Assembly (NCBI GenBank): GCA_040387375.1
Contig: JAZKDW010000024.1
Location: 124,001 to 188,000, forward strand
Origin: JAZKDW01 sp040387375
GTDB taxonomy: Bacteria > Pseudomonadota > Gammaproteobacteria > Burkholderiales > Burkholderiaceae_D
Direction: 5' to 3'
Length of the DNA stretch: 64,000 nucleotides
In this document: piece by piece, positions 16,369-26,338 of the stretch
Layout of the letters: the number at the start of each line of letters is the position of its first letter
Numbering within the stretch: position 1 is the first letter of the stretch
Notes under the pieces: generated by a model
Told to the model about the DNA's origin: nothing
Databases searched by the model: none
Seen by the model: only the letters and a program-made list of their open reading frames with translations
Made by a program: the position numbers and the translations under genes

Positions 16369-17274
16369 TCACGTCCTTAAGCGGATCGCCGCGCAAGTAT
16401 CCAGAACGAGGCCGCGCATCCAGCGATGCGCAGGATCGGCATCCATCCGCGGGTGCCAGAGCAATGAAACCGTGAGCTCGGGCGCAGGAACTGGAAGGGG
16501 AAAACTGTGCAGTCCAGCGCGCAGGTTTCCGGTTTGTCGTTCGGGAACACTGGCGATCAGGTCAGAGGCCCGGGCCAGAGCCAGCGCACTCGAAAAGCTG
16601 CCGACGATCGTGACGATCTTTCGCTCCAGCCCGAACGGTGTCAAGGCTTCATCAATCGGACCTTTGTCGAGGCCCTGCCGCGAGACGCAGATGTGCCCGC
16701 CGCTCGCATAGCGGGAAGGTGTGATCTTGCCCTGGCTTAGCGCGTGCCCCATTCGCACGACGCCAATGAAGCGATCCCTGAACAACCTCTGTACACGAAC
16801 CTCCGGGCCAGTCGCCTTGCCCACCACGCCGGTCTCCAGATCGACGCTCCCGTCGCGAAGCGGCGTGCTCTCCTTGTCTGCCTTCTGCACGAAGCAGAGC
16901 CGTACGCCAGGAGCCTCCTCGCCAACGCGGGCAATGAGATCCGCTCCGAAGTTTTCCACAAAACCTTCGCGGGTTCGAAGCGTGAACGTCCTGACGAGCT
17001 GTTTCAGGTTGATCTTCGCGGCAGGGCGGAGAACCGCTTCCGCATCCTGAACGAGCTGACTGACCCGCTCGCGGAGTTCGATTGCCCTGGGTGTGGGAAC
17101 GAGACCTCGTCCGGCTCTGACCAGAAGTGGATCACCTGTGGTCTCCCGCAATCGCGCAAGCGCGCGGCTCATCGCCGACGGACTAAGCCGCAAGCGTCGG
17201 GCTGCGCGCGCAACACTTCCTTCCGCAAGTACCGCATCAAGAGTGACAAGCAAGTTGAAATCCGGGGTCGACAT
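16369..17274 (-). CDS. LysR-family transcriptional regulator
   Basis: A 301-aa LTTR. The N-terminal winged HTH is clear (residues about 5-65, FNLLVTLDAVLAEGSVARAA then SPSAMSRALARLRE, ending PLLVRAGRGLVPTPRA), followed by a linker helix and the periplasmic-binding-like effector domain. It is divergent from a DHA2-type MFS exporter with a 147-bp gap, the usual setting for a regulator that induces a drug or metabolite exporter in response to its substrate. The GC-rich coding style resembles its partner. Confidence 0.92.
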   Translation of the reverse strand: MSTPDFNLLVTLDAVLAEGSVARAARRLRLSPSAMSRALARLRETTGDPLLVRAGRGLVPTPRAIELRERVSQLVQDAEAVLRPAAKINLKQLVRTFTLRTREGFVENFGADLIARVGEEAPGVRLCFVQKADKESTPLRDGSVDLETGVVGKATGPEVRVQRLFRDRFIGVVRMGHALSQGKITPSRYASGGHICVSRQGLDKGPIDEALTPFGLERKIVTIVGSFSSALALARASDLIASVPERQTGNLRAGLHSFPLPVPAPELTVSLLWHPRMDADPAHRWMRGLVLDTCAAIRLRT

Positions 17275-17421
17275 GCAAGCATGTTATCGCAGTTTGTTCC
17301 TGGGATGGCGTCAAACGCATGAATAAAGTGCAAATGGTGCGTCTTCCGCCATGTCAGGCAAGAGCGCATGATCCGGGTAGCTCCATGACGTGAGTTGCCA
17401 AAAAAAGCGGAGGTTATTTTG

Positions 17422-18858
17422 ATGACGATCATTGCAAAACGAGAAGAGGGTGAAGCGGGAACTGCGGAACGCACTACTTGGGTTCGCTGGGCGCTAGCCA
17501 GCCTTTCTTTATCCATGCTGCTGTCATCACTCGGGACCAGCATCGCCAATGTCAGCTTGCCGACCCTGGCACAGGTGTTTAATGCCGCCTTCCAGGAAGT
17601 CCAGTGGGTCGTGATTGCTTATCTCCTCGCCATCACCACGCTGATCGTCAGTGTCGGACGGCTCGGTGACATCATCGGTCGCCGATGGTTACTACTGGCC
17701 GGAATATTCCTTTTCACGCTGGCCTCCGTACTGTGCGGCGTTGCGCCCACGCTCTGGCTGCTGGTTGCCGCCCGCGCCGCACAGGGCATCGGCGCAGCCA
17801 TCATGATGGCTCTCACCATGGCGTTTATCGGCGAGACGGTGCCGAAGGCAAAGACCGGCAGCGCCATGGGAGTGCTCGGCACGATGTCCGCGATCGGCAC
17901 CGCGCTCGGTCCATCGCTTGGCGGCGTTCTGATCGCCGGACTCGGCTGGCAGGCGATTTTCCTCGTTAATCTACCGCTGGGCATACTGACCTTCGTACTT
18001 GTGCTTCGTTTCCTGCCCGTCGATCGCCGGGGACCGAAGGCTGATCGGGCCGGCTTCGACAATGTGGGCACGCTGCTGCTTGCCTTGACGCTCGCGGCTT
18101 ATCCACTTGCCATGACGATGGGGCGGGGCAGTTTCGGTTCGCTCAACATGGCTCTGCTGCTGGCCGCTGTCTTCGGCGTCGGCCTGTTCGTGCTCGCCGA
18201 GACCAGAGCAGCATCACCGTTGATTCGATTGACGATGTTCCGCGATCCCGTGCTGAGTGCGAGCCTCGCCATGAGCACGCTTGTGGCGACGGTGATGATG
18301 GCGACGCTGGTGGTCGGTCCGTTCTATCTCTCCCGGGCGTTCGGGCTCGACGCGGCGCTTGTCGGACTTGTCCTGTCGGTCGGGCCGATTGCCGCCGCAC
18401 TGGCCGGTGTGCCAGCCGGTCGCGTTGCGGACCGCTTTGGCGCACAGCGCATGACCATCGTTGGGCTCATCGGCATAGCGGCCGGTTCCTTCACGCTGGC
18501 CATGATGCCGGAGGCGTTCGGCCTGCCCGGCTACATCGCCCCCATCGTGGTCATCACCGTCGGTTATGCGCTGTTCCAGACGGCTAACAACACCGCCGTC
18601 ATGGCAGATATCCGCCCCGAGCAGCGGGGTGTCATTGCAGGCATGCTGAACCTGTCGCGCAATCTTGGGCTCATCACCGGCGCATCCGTCATGGGCACCG
18701 TGTTTGCTCTCGGATCGGCGGCAACCGACATCATGACAGCGCGTCCTGAGGCTGTTGCGGCCGGCATGCGGATCACGTTCACCGTCGCCGCGGTGCTGAT
18801 CGTCGTTGCCCTCGCCATTGCTTTTGCAAGCCACGCTCTTTCGCGGCGCGCCGCGTGA
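17422..18858 (+). CDS. MFS multidrug exporter, DHA2 (14-TM) family
   Basis: A 478-aa inner-membrane proton antiporter. Hydrophobic segments are spaced for 14 helices, with the MFS motif A RLGDIIGRRWLLL in the loop after TM2 and the antiporter motif C GTALGPSLGGVL in TM5. The start at 17422 (MTIIAKREEG) follows GCGGAGG; an alternative TTG at 17395 is unlikely. It would export hydrophobic or cationic compounds. It is divergent from its probable LysR regulator. No membrane-fusion partner is adjacent, so it probably works alone. Confidence 0.92.
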   Translation: MTIIAKREEGEAGTAERTTWVRWALASLSLSMLLSSLGTSIANVSLPTLAQVFNAAFQEVQWVVIAYLLAITTLIVSVGRLGDIIGRRWLLLAGIFLFTLASVLCGVAPTLWLLVAARAAQGIGAAIMMALTMAFIGETVPKAKTGSAMGVLGTMSAIGTALGPSLGGVLIAGLGWQAIFLVNLPLGILTFVLVLRFLPVDRRGPKADRAGFDNVGTLLLALTLAAYPLAMTMGRGSFGSLNMALLLAAVFGVGLFVLAETRAASPLIRLTMFRDPVLSASLAMSTLVATVMMATLVVGPFYLSRAFGLDAALVGLVLSVGPIAAALAGVPAGRVADRFGAQRMTIVGLIGIAAGSFTLAMMPEAFGLPGYIAPIVVITVGYALFQTANNTAVMADIRPEQRGVIAGMLNLSRNLGLITGASVMGTVFALGSAATDIMTARPEAVAAGMRITFTVAAVLIVVALAIAFASHALSRRAA

Positions 18859-19063
18859 TCGGGCGCCTCAAAAAGAGAATTATCGTTCCGGCAATGCCTC
18901 TAACGAACACTCTATGTTCGTTCTCGCACCGATAAAACCGCGACCAAATTGCATTATTATTCCCGGCTCGCCTGCTAGCAGAAATCGAGGCGCCCGATCA
19001 CGCGGCGTGGCCGTTCCCCTTACACTTATAATGCGACGATTCAAAAAGGGATGGGAAAATCAG

Positions 19064-19939
19064 ATGGTGCAAAAGCTTTCCAGAATTGCATTAACGTGGA
19101 CCTTCGGGCTGTTGGCTATCGGTGCAACGGCCGCGCATGCCCAGGAAAGGCAGGACGGGATCCGGGTCGAGAAACCGTCAACGCTGCGTCGGCTTGTGCC
19201 GTCCGAGCAGTTGGAAACACAAGCTGCCAAACAATATGGTGAATTGAAACAAATGGCAACGCAGAAAAACGTGCTGAAGAGCGACGCCGACATGCAGGTG
19301 CGCCGTCTGCGCGCCATTGCACAAAAGCTGATCCCGCAGGCGGCGCGGTGGAATGATCGGGCGCGGCAATGGCAATGGGAAGTCAACCTGATTCAGTCGG
19401 AGCAGATCAATGCCTTTTGCATGCCTGGCGGGAAAATCGCATTTTTCAGCGGCATACTCGACACGCTCCGGCTCACCGACGATGAGGTGGCCATTGTGAT
19501 GGGGCATGAAATGGCGCATGCATTGCAAGAACATGGCAGAGAGCGTGTCGCCAAAGGCGCGTTGATGAATTTCGGTCTGATGCTTGGTTCGCAAATTTTC
19601 GGACTGCAGGAAACCGGCCAGATAATCGCAGGGCAAGGCGCGCAAATGGCGATGCTGAAGTTTTCTCGCAATGACGAAACCGAAGCGGATAAAGTCGGTC
19701 TGGACCTTGCCGCGCGCGCCGGTTATGATCCGCGCGCGGGTGTGGTCCTGTGGGAAAAGATGGCCAGGCTGAACAAACGCACGCCGTTGAAATGGTTTTC
19801 GAGTCATCCTGCCGGGGCCGATCGCATCGCGGAAATCAAACGTAATTTACCCGCGGTGCTGCCGCTTTATGCACGGACGAAAGGCGTCGCTGCAAAGGCA
19901 TTGCCGCCATATCAAAACAACGCATCCAATTCACGATAG
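19064..19939 (+). CDS. M48-family zinc metalloprotease, exported
   Basis: A 291-aa peptidase of the M48 group. A signal peptide is present (WTFGLLAIGATAAHAQ, cleavage near residue 26). The zinc motif HEMAH is at 148-152 and the third ligand is probably Glu in NDETEADKVGLDLAARAGYDP; LKWFSSHPAGADRI is a typical C-terminal family motif. Relatives such as LoiP and BepA act on outer-membrane or periplasmic proteins; no TPR domain is fused here. Whether it becomes a lipoprotein is doubtful, as there is no lipobox. The start at 19064 is preferred (GGGATGGGAAAATCAG); 19031 is possible. The 205-bp gap before it shows nothing clear. Confidence 0.9.
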   Translation: MVQKLSRIALTWTFGLLAIGATAAHAQERQDGIRVEKPSTLRRLVPSEQLETQAAKQYGELKQMATQKNVLKSDADMQVRRLRAIAQKLIPQAARWNDRARQWQWEVNLIQSEQINAFCMPGGKIAFFSGILDTLRLTDDEVAIVMGHEMAHALQEHGRERVAKGALMNFGLMLGSQIFGLQETGQIIAGQGAQMAMLKFSRNDETEADKVGLDLAARAGYDPRAGVVLWEKMARLNKRTPLKWFSSHPAGADRIAEIKRNLPAVLPLYARTKGVAAKALPPYQNNASNSR

Positions 19940-19999
19940 CCAAGGCGAGATGTCGGGCTTTGGGGATATCGACGTTCTTCGCGTGCTGGCGGGTTATGG

Positions 20000-20080
20000 G
20001 TTCCCGCCTCCGCGGGAACGACGGTAGTAATTGGTACGGCCCCCACTCTGACTATCGTCATTCTCGCGAAAGCGGGAATC
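20000..20080. repeat. Inverted pair of REP-like palindromes
   Basis: GTTCCCGCCTCCGCGGGAAC (20000-20019) and GTCATTCTCGCGAAAGCGGGAATC (20057-20080) are related palindromes in opposite orientation, about 37 bp apart, between convergent genes. The second is nearly the same as the element at 16277. Paired inverted REPs (BIME-like) usually stabilise 3' ends or mark intergenic spacers. Confidence 0.75.
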
Positions 20081-20179
20081 GGCCGGACGATGTCTGAGGC
20101 GGTCAACGGAATTGCCACCAGATCTCGCAGCCGGAACTGGAACAAGGTCAGCTCAGGGACAAGGCTTACACCTCGCCCG

Positions 20180-21559
20180 CTAACTCAATTTTTCGGACGG
20201 CACATCCGGCCCGACAATTCCAGGCTTGCGCGCACTCCCCATTTCAGGCATATGCTGCTCGACGGTATCGAGGACCGCTTCGGGCTCCTCCGCTTCTTCC
20301 ACGGTTTCATTATTAAGAATCCTTTGCATGCGTACGTTGTCGATATCGCCTGTCCACTTGGCGACGACGACGGTAGCGACCCCGTTGCCAATCAGGTTGG
20401 TCAATGCGCGCGCTTCTGACATGAAGCGGTCAATCCCAAGAATCAGTGCCAGTCCTGCCACCGGCACGCCCCCGACCGCGGACAAGGTCGCCGCCAGCAC
20501 GATGAAGCCGCTGCCGGTAATGCCGGCCGCACCCTTGGATGTCAGCAGCAGCACTGCCAGCAAGGTAATTTGCTGGCCGAGGCTTAACGGTGTATTTGTC
20601 GCCTGGGCGATGAATACCGCCGCCATGGTCAGGTAAATTGATGTCCCGTCCAGATTGAACGAATAGCCGGTTGGGATCACGAGACCGACCACTGATTTTT
20701 TGGCCCCCAGGTTTTCCAGCTTCGCCATCATGCGCGGCAGCACGGATTCAGAGGAAGACGTGCCGAGCACAATGAGCAGCTCTTCCTTGATGTACTTGAT
20801 GAATTTCCAGATGCTGAAGCGATGCAGGCGGGCGATCGCTCCCAGCACGACGAAAATGAAAATCAGGCAGGTAAGGTAGAAAGTGCCCATCAATTTGCCC
20901 AGCGACAGCAGAGAGCCGAGCCCATATCTTCCGATGGTAAATGCCATTGCACCAAAAGCCCCGATCGGCGCAAATTTCATGATGATGCCAACGATCGAGA
21001 ACAGAACATGCGATGTCTTTTCGATGACGTCGAACACCAGTGTTCCACGCCCGCCAAAGCGATGCAGGGCAAAACCAAACAGCACCGAAAACAGCAGTAC
21101 CTGCAGGATTTCTCCCTTGGCGAAGGCGTCCACCACGGTACTGGGAATAATGTTGAGAAAAAAGTCCGTGGTGGATTGCATCTTGCCGGGACCGGTGTAG
21201 GCGGCCACCGCTTTTGTATCGAGTGAGCTGGGGTCGACATTCATGCCGGCGCCGGGTTGTACCACGTTGACAACGATGAGCCCGACAATCAGCGCAATGG
21301 TGCTGACGACTTCAAAATAGAGCAAGGCCAATCCGCCCGTTTTCCCGACTTTCTTCATGTCTTCCATGCCGGCGATGCCAACCACCACCGTACAGAAAAT
21401 GATGGGCGCAATGATCATCTTGATCAGCTTGATGAAGGCGTCGCCCAGCGGCTTCATCGCCGCGCCTGTCTCCGGATAGAAATATCCCAGCAGCACACCG
21501 ATAAAAATCGCCACCAGCACCTGGAAATAGAGTGACTTGTAGATTGGCTTCTTTTCCAT
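20180..21559 (-). CDS. dctA: C4-dicarboxylate:cation symporter DctA
   Basis: A 459-aa inner-membrane symporter of the DAACS family that takes up succinate, fumarate and malate. It begins MEKKPIYKSLYFQVLVAI, contains FIKLIKMIIAPIIFCTVVVG and the hallmark re-entrant loop motifs GTSSSESVLPRMM and GYSFNLDGTSIYLTMAA, with a final NLIGNGVATVVVAKW segment. The length is normal. It starts 50 bp downstream of the maeB stop and is read in the same direction, so uptake and use of malate are probably co-expressed. GGAGAAGCC precedes the ATG. The C-terminal 40 residues are hydrophilic and cytoplasmic. Confidence 0.95.
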   Translation of the reverse strand: MEKKPIYKSLYFQVLVAIFIGVLLGYFYPETGAAMKPLGDAFIKLIKMIIAPIIFCTVVVGIAGMEDMKKVGKTGGLALLYFEVVSTIALIVGLIVVNVVQPGAGMNVDPSSLDTKAVAAYTGPGKMQSTTDFFLNIIPSTVVDAFAKGEILQVLLFSVLFGFALHRFGGRGTLVFDVIEKTSHVLFSIVGIIMKFAPIGAFGAMAFTIGRYGLGSLLSLGKLMGTFYLTCLIFIFVVLGAIARLHRFSIWKFIKYIKEELLIVLGTSSSESVLPRMMAKLENLGAKKSVVGLVIPTGYSFNLDGTSIYLTMAAVFIAQATNTPLSLGQQITLLAVLLLTSKGAAGITGSGFIVLAATLSAVGGVPVAGLALILGIDRFMSEARALTNLIGNGVATVVVAKWTGDIDNVRMQRILNNETVEEAEEPEAVLDTVEQHMPEMGSARKPGIVGPDVPSEKLS

Positions 21560-21608
21560 TTGGCTTCTCCGTACTGACGAATTGCTTCTTCAGCCGTGAG
21601 CACGCACG

Positions 21609-23903
21609 TCAAGCGGCCGATTTGACCTCGACCAGGTTGGATGCGGCTTTCACCCCGGCCAGGGCGGTCATGTTGACGATGCGGCGCACGCTTGCGGTCG
21701 GCGTGAGTATGTGTACCGGCTTTGCGAGCCCGAGAAGAATCGGTCCTACCGTCACACCGCCGCCGGCCACCATCTTGAGCATGTTAAAACTGATGTTGGC
21801 GGCGTCCAGTGACGGCATGATCATCAGGTTGGCATCGACTGTCAGCCGTGCGTTTGGGAATGATTGCTTGAGGACTTCCTTCGACAATGCCGCATCACCG
21901 GGCATTTCGCCTTCCACTTCGAGATCAGGCGCACGCTGCCTGATGAGCGCCAATGCCTCGCGCATCTTGCGCGCCGACGCGGTGTCCGCGCTTCCAAAGC
22001 TCGAGTGCGAGAGCAGGGCGACACGGGGAGTCAGTCCGAAGTGGCGTACCTCTTCCGCGGCGAGCAAGGTCATGTCGGCGAGTTGTTCTGCCGTCGGATC
22101 TGGATTGACATAGGTATCGCAAATGAAAATTGTACGCTCCGGAAGCAACAGCAAGTTCATTGCGGCAAGCGTCGCCGCGCCTGCATGTAAACCGATTACA
22201 TCGATCAGATAACGCAAATGGACTGCATAGGAGCCCGACATGCCGCATAACATCGCATCCGCATCGCCGTGCCGCATCAGCATCGAACCGATCAGGGTCC
22301 GGCTGCGGCGCAAGGCCAGGCGAGCATCTTCCAGGGACACACCCTTGCGTTCCATCAAGGCGAAGTAGTCCCGATAAAAAGCCCGATAACGCCGGTCATT
22401 ACCGGGTTCCACCAGTTCGCAATCCGTTCCCAAGGTAATCCGCAGCCCGAGTGCCCTGATATTTTCCTCAATGGTATCCGGCTGACCGATCAGGACGGGT
22501 CGCGCAAGACCCTCGTCCAGCACGACTTGCACTGCACGCAGCACACGCTCGTCTTCGCCTTCTGCATAGATCACCCGTTTCTGCAACTGCTTCGCCTTGC
22601 TGAAAATAGGCTGCATGATCATCGCCGTGCGATAGACAAATTGCGACAACTGCATCCTGTAGGCTGCCAAATCCTCGATCGGCTTGGTGGCGACGCCACT
22701 TTGCATCGCCGCTTTCGCGACCGCAGGCGCGATCTTGACGATCAGGCGCGGATCGAAAGGGCGGGGAATCAGGAACTCCGGGCCGAAGCTCACGCGCTGG
22801 CCGCCGTAGGCCGTCGCGACGATATCGGATTGCTCTTCCTGCGCCAGTTCCGCCAGCGCATACACGCACGCCGCTTTCATTTCTTCATTGATCGTGGTCG
22901 CGCCTACATCCAGCGCACCGCGAAAGATGAACGGAAAACACAGTACGTTGTTGACCTGGTTCGGATAATCCGAACGGCCGGTGGCAATAATCGCGTCGGG
23001 GCGGGCCTGCTTCGCCAGTTCCGGCCGGATCTCCGGTTCCGGATTGGCGAGCGCGAGGATCAGCGGGCTGCGCGCCATATGTTTGACCATCTCCGGCTTG
23101 AGAACTCCCGCAGCCGACAGACCCAGGAAAATGTCCGCACCTTCCATCAGGTCGGCCAGGCTTCGTGCCGGCGTGTCCTTTGCATAGCGGGCCTTGTTGG
23201 CATCCATGTCTTCCTTGCGGCCGGTATAGACCACTCCCTTGCTATCGGCAATGACAATATTATCCATCGGCAGCCCGATCTTGACCAGCAAGTCCAGGCA
23301 GGCGAGCATCGCAGCGCCCGCACCGGAACCAACCAGCCTGACCGACTGAATATCCTTGCCCACCACTTTCAATCCGTTGAGCACGGCAGCGGCGACGATG
23401 ATTGCGGTGCCATGCTGATCGTCATGGAACACCGGTATCTTCATGCGTTCACGCAGCTTGCGTTCGATATAAAAACATTCGGGCGCCTTGATATCCTCCA
23501 GGTTGATGCCGCCGAAGGTCGGTTCCAGTGCAGCAATCATATCGACTAGTTTGTCCGGATCGCGTTCGTCGATCTCGATATCGAACACATCAATTCCGGC
23601 GAATTTCTTGAACAGGCAGCCTTTGCCTTCCATCACCGGCTTGCCGGCCAGCGGTCCGATGTTGCCCAGACCGAGCACGGCGGTGCCATTGGTCACGACG
23701 GCAACAAGATTGCCGCGCGACGTCATATTGCTTGCTTCGGATGGCGTGGCGACGATCAGTTCGCAGGCCGCCGCCACGCCGGGAGAATACGCCAACGCAA
23801 GATCACGCTGGTGGGTGAGCCCCTTGGTCGGCGTGACCGAAATTTTTCCATGCGGTATGGCGCGATGATATTCCAGCGCCTCTTCGCGTAATTGTTCATC
23901 CAT
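21609..23903 (-). CDS. maeB: NADP-dependent malic enzyme with phosphotransacetylase domain
   Basis: A 764-aa fusion typical of MaeB. The N-terminal malic enzyme part (residues about 1-430) decarboxylates malate to pyruvate and CO2; visible features are SPGVAAACELI, FDIEIDERDPDKL, FHDDQHGTAIIVAAA and the nucleotide motif GSGAGAAMLACLDLL. The C-terminal part (about 440-764) is a phosphotransacetylase-like regulatory domain that in E. coli confers acetyl-CoA sensitivity. It is followed by dctA. The start follows GGAGACAGGTC. The enzyme links C4-dicarboxylate uptake to pyruvate and NADPH supply. Confidence 0.96.
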   Translation of the reverse strand: MDEQLREEALEYHRAIPHGKISVTPTKGLTHQRDLALAYSPGVAAACELIVATPSEASNMTSRGNLVAVVTNGTAVLGLGNIGPLAGKPVMEGKGCLFKKFAGIDVFDIEIDERDPDKLVDMIAALEPTFGGINLEDIKAPECFYIERKLRERMKIPVFHDDQHGTAIIVAAAVLNGLKVVGKDIQSVRLVGSGAGAAMLACLDLLVKIGLPMDNIVIADSKGVVYTGRKEDMDANKARYAKDTPARSLADLMEGADIFLGLSAAGVLKPEMVKHMARSPLILALANPEPEIRPELAKQARPDAIIATGRSDYPNQVNNVLCFPFIFRGALDVGATTINEEMKAACVYALAELAQEEQSDIVATAYGGQRVSFGPEFLIPRPFDPRLIVKIAPAVAKAAMQSGVATKPIEDLAAYRMQLSQFVYRTAMIMQPIFSKAKQLQKRVIYAEGEDERVLRAVQVVLDEGLARPVLIGQPDTIEENIRALGLRITLGTDCELVEPGNDRRYRAFYRDYFALMERKGVSLEDARLALRRSRTLIGSMLMRHGDADAMLCGMSGSYAVHLRYLIDVIGLHAGAATLAAMNLLLLPERTIFICDTYVNPDPTAEQLADMTLLAAEEVRHFGLTPRVALLSHSSFGSADTASARKMREALALIRQRAPDLEVEGEMPGDAALSKEVLKQSFPNARLTVDANLMIMPSLDAANISFNMLKMVAGGGVTVGPILLGLAKPVHILTPTASVRRIVNMTALAGVKAASNLVEVKSAA

Positions 23904-24062
23904 GACCTGTCTCCACCATCAATCGAAACGAGGAAGCGTAAAGCTGACTCTGTCGATTCATGCTAGGCGACGGATGAAAAAAGAGATTGAGAAAATGCAA
24001 ACGTGACGGCCTACATCAGTTTGGAATCAGTGCATTAAATCAGACCGTACCCGCCGGTCGTT

Positions 24063-25214
24063 TCATTTCGCGTTCAGGGAATTGAAAAATGCGCGGATAT
24101 CGGCAACGAGCAGCGGACCATGTCCAAGCGCAGCAAAATGTCCTCCGCGCGGCATCACGCTGTAATGCGTAAGGTTATAGACGCGTTCGAGCCAAGTCCT
24201 GGGGCAGGGCGGCAATAAATCGTTTGGGAATACCGCAAGGCCGGTTGGCACAGTGATCCATTCGCCGGGGCCAAGTGTCTCCTGTTTTTCTTCCCTGCCA
24301 GCCCGGTAAAGCCAGGTCGAGGACTGAATTGTATTCGTGAACCAGTAGATGCTGATGTTGGTCAATAACTGGTCCATCGTAAAGTCGGATGGCGTGTCCG
24401 CATCAGGTGTAGTCCACCCGTGAAATTTCTCGACTATCCATGCTGCCAGGGCTACAGGTGAATCGGTCAGGCCGTATGCCAGGGTGAGCGGTTTTGTTGC
24501 ATGCACATGTTGATAAGCGCCTTCGCGCGCAAGCTCTTTTCGTGCTTGATTGATCCACGCGTGTTCTTCTGCGGTCGGAGGCGCAGCGTTCGCACCACGG
24601 TATGGCCCGACGCCGCGGCCATTGAGGTGAATCGCACTGACCGAAGCGGGATAGTCCGCGCCCAGCCAGGCGGTAATGAAACTTCCCCAGTCACCCCCTT
24701 GCGCCGCATATCGGCTATAACCCAGTTCCTCGGTCATCAATTGATGCCATAGCGATGCGATTGTTCGCGGCCCGATCGGACGTGCGGGTTGCGAGGAAAA
24801 GCCGTAGCCGGGAAGGGAGGGAATGATGACGTCGAAGGAGGGCGCATCGGGAGCGCCGTGACGCTCGGGGTGCGCCAGCAGATCAGCAATTCCCAATAAT
24901 TCATGAAACGACCCGGGCCAGCCATGGTTCAAGATTAACGGGGTCGCATGCGCGCCGCTGCCGCGTTCATGAATAAAGTGAATGTCGTGCGCGCCGATCC
25001 GGGTCATGAACTGCGGGAAGCGGTTGAGTTCGCGTTCGGCGGCACGCCAGTCATAGGACTCGAGCCAGTAATCGGCGAGCTGCCGCATGTAGTCGAGGTT
25101 GGCGCCGTACTGCCACTGGGCATCGTCGGCTGCGCGCGGCCAGCGCGTTTGCCGCAGACGTTGCTTCAAGTCGACCAGCAGTGCTTCGTCGATGTCGATG
25201 TGGAATGTGCGCAT
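24063..25214 (-). CDS. Microsomal-type epoxide hydrolase (alpha/beta fold)
   Basis: A 383-aa alpha/beta hydrolase with an N-terminal EHN domain (residues about 1-105, opening FHIDIDEALLVDLKQRLRQT). The oxyanion motif is HGWPGSFHE, the nucleophile Asp lies in QGGDWGS, the ring-opening tyrosine is probably in the SIYWFTN segment, and the catalytic His is in MPRGGHFAALGHG. It would hydrolyse epoxides to diols in the cytoplasm. There is no signal peptide or membrane anchor, as in bacterial members. It has no operon partner and sits between maeB and a divergent lipoprotein gene. Confidence 0.9.
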   Translation of the reverse strand: MRTFHIDIDEALLVDLKQRLRQTRWPRAADDAQWQYGANLDYMRQLADYWLESYDWRAAERELNRFPQFMTRIGAHDIHFIHERGSGAHATPLILNHGWPGSFHELLGIADLLAHPERHGAPDAPSFDVIIPSLPGYGFSSQPARPIGPRTIASLWHQLMTEELGYSRYAAQGGDWGSFITAWLGADYPASVSAIHLNGRGVGPYRGANAAPPTAEEHAWINQARKELAREGAYQHVHATKPLTLAYGLTDSPVALAAWIVEKFHGWTTPDADTPSDFTMDQLLTNISIYWFTNTIQSSTWLYRAGREEKQETLGPGEWITVPTGLAVFPNDLLPPCPRTWLERVYNLTHYSVMPRGGHFAALGHGPLLVADIRAFFNSLNAK

Positions 25215-25462
25215 GGTGTTTTTCCTTTGTCCTGATAGCGGGCCTGCGCAAAAAAGTCTTTCCTGTCCTGGAATCGTGGCTCAAAACCGCTCCAAGTGTG
25301 AGTTTTCTCTGACACTTCGCCTATAAATAATTGCAAAAAACATAACTAAGATATTAATATGGCAACTTCAGCGAAGACCCCATGGGTGAGTAACTGCCAT
25401 CGATTCATTCCGCTCGATATTTTTAACAAAAGCGTTTTATTTTGCCATTGGAAAACAGGAAT

Positions 25463-25867
25463 ATGTTTATCAAAAAGATTTTATTGTGCTGCTTTCTTAC
25501 CTCCGTACTTGCTGCATGCGGAGACGGAGGCGGAGATGGGGGAAGTGACGGGATCGATTTAAGCCCGAGCAGTCTGAGCTTTGCCGGAATCGAAGGAAGT
25601 TCCATCCCCGCTCAAACAGTCAAGGCAAATATTGGGACCTCTCCGTCACAGCGGCATGTCGGGGTCACCAACAAGAGTCCCGATCTTGTGACTGTGACAT
25701 ACAAAATCACGCATATATTGGATGCGTATTCCATTACCATCACTCCAGTTAACGGATTGAAAAAAGGCAGTTACAGCGGCACTGTGGATGCACTGGTTTG
25801 CAAGGATTCTGCATGCAACGATGTGACGGACAGAGGGGCAATTAACTACACGATTACCATCAGTTGA
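25463..25867 (+). CDS. Small outer-surface lipoprotein of unknown function
   Basis: A 134-aa lipoprotein. MFIKKILLCCFLTSVLAAC gives a signal peptide with lipobox LAAC, followed by a flexible GDGGGDGGSDG linker. The mature domain (about residues 35-134) looks like a single immunoglobulin-like or BACON-type beta sandwich: LSPSSLSFAGIEGSSIPAQT, then alternating strands, a Cys pair (VCKDSACND), and a YTITIS ending. It is AT-richer than its neighbours. The start at 25463 is set by the signal peptide and GGAATAT spacing. The function is unknown. Confidence 0.8.
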   Translation: MFIKKILLCCFLTSVLAACGDGGGDGGSDGIDLSPSSLSFAGIEGSSIPAQTVKANIGTSPSQRHVGVTNKSPDLVTVTYKITHILDAYSITITPVNGLKKGSYSGTVDALVCKDSACNDVTDRGAINYTITIS

Positions 25868-26098
25868 TTCAAGCCTTTCAAATACAGCGGTCGTTTCTCT
25901 CAAACGGGTGACCGGCACAGAGTAGCTGCCATGCATATGGTGTCCGGGGGTGGTATCGAAGAAGTGACGCCACCCTGATTGACTTTCAATTTCTCCTGCA
26001 GCAATTATTTGGCACGATCAGGTGAAATGCACACCATAATGGGATTACCATTAATGCGTATAATTTGTATTATGTAAAATCAAGTCGCATCACGCTGA

Positions 26099-26338
26099 GC
26101 CGAGCCGCTACTTGAACCTGCTAACCATCCGGTTTATGCGCCCTATTGTGACGCGATTATTATCGATAACTTGATGGCTGACCTGGTGTGTAGCCCGCAC
26201 GTGGCGCTTGATAAGCGCTACAACGTAAAAATTTTTAGTCCAAAAACATTGGACGAGATGCTGGATTGGTTATCCGAGTTAGAAAGCGATATGAGCGATG
26301 AGCATAAAGTAGCTGTTGGGCAAGCCTATCCAAATTAA
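26099..26338 (+). pseudogene. C-terminal fragment of an unrecognised protein
   Basis: A frame opens after TGA at 26096 and runs 79 codons to TAA at 26336 without a convincing start. It reads like a real protein tail, with YAPYCDAIIIDNLMADLV and a Lys/Asp-rich end (LDEMLDWLSELESDMSDE). A PYCDAxxxDN-type segment occurs in some uncharacterised proteins linked to mobile DNA, but I cannot name a family. The frame is cut upstream and followed at once by a group II intron remnant. It is probably a truncated gene. Confidence 0.4.

Noticed and set aside
26037..26053. TAATGG-GATTA-CCATTA, similar to the island operator
   Set aside because: It differs in the outer bases and precedes no intact gene; half-site similarity in an AT-rich gap can be chance.
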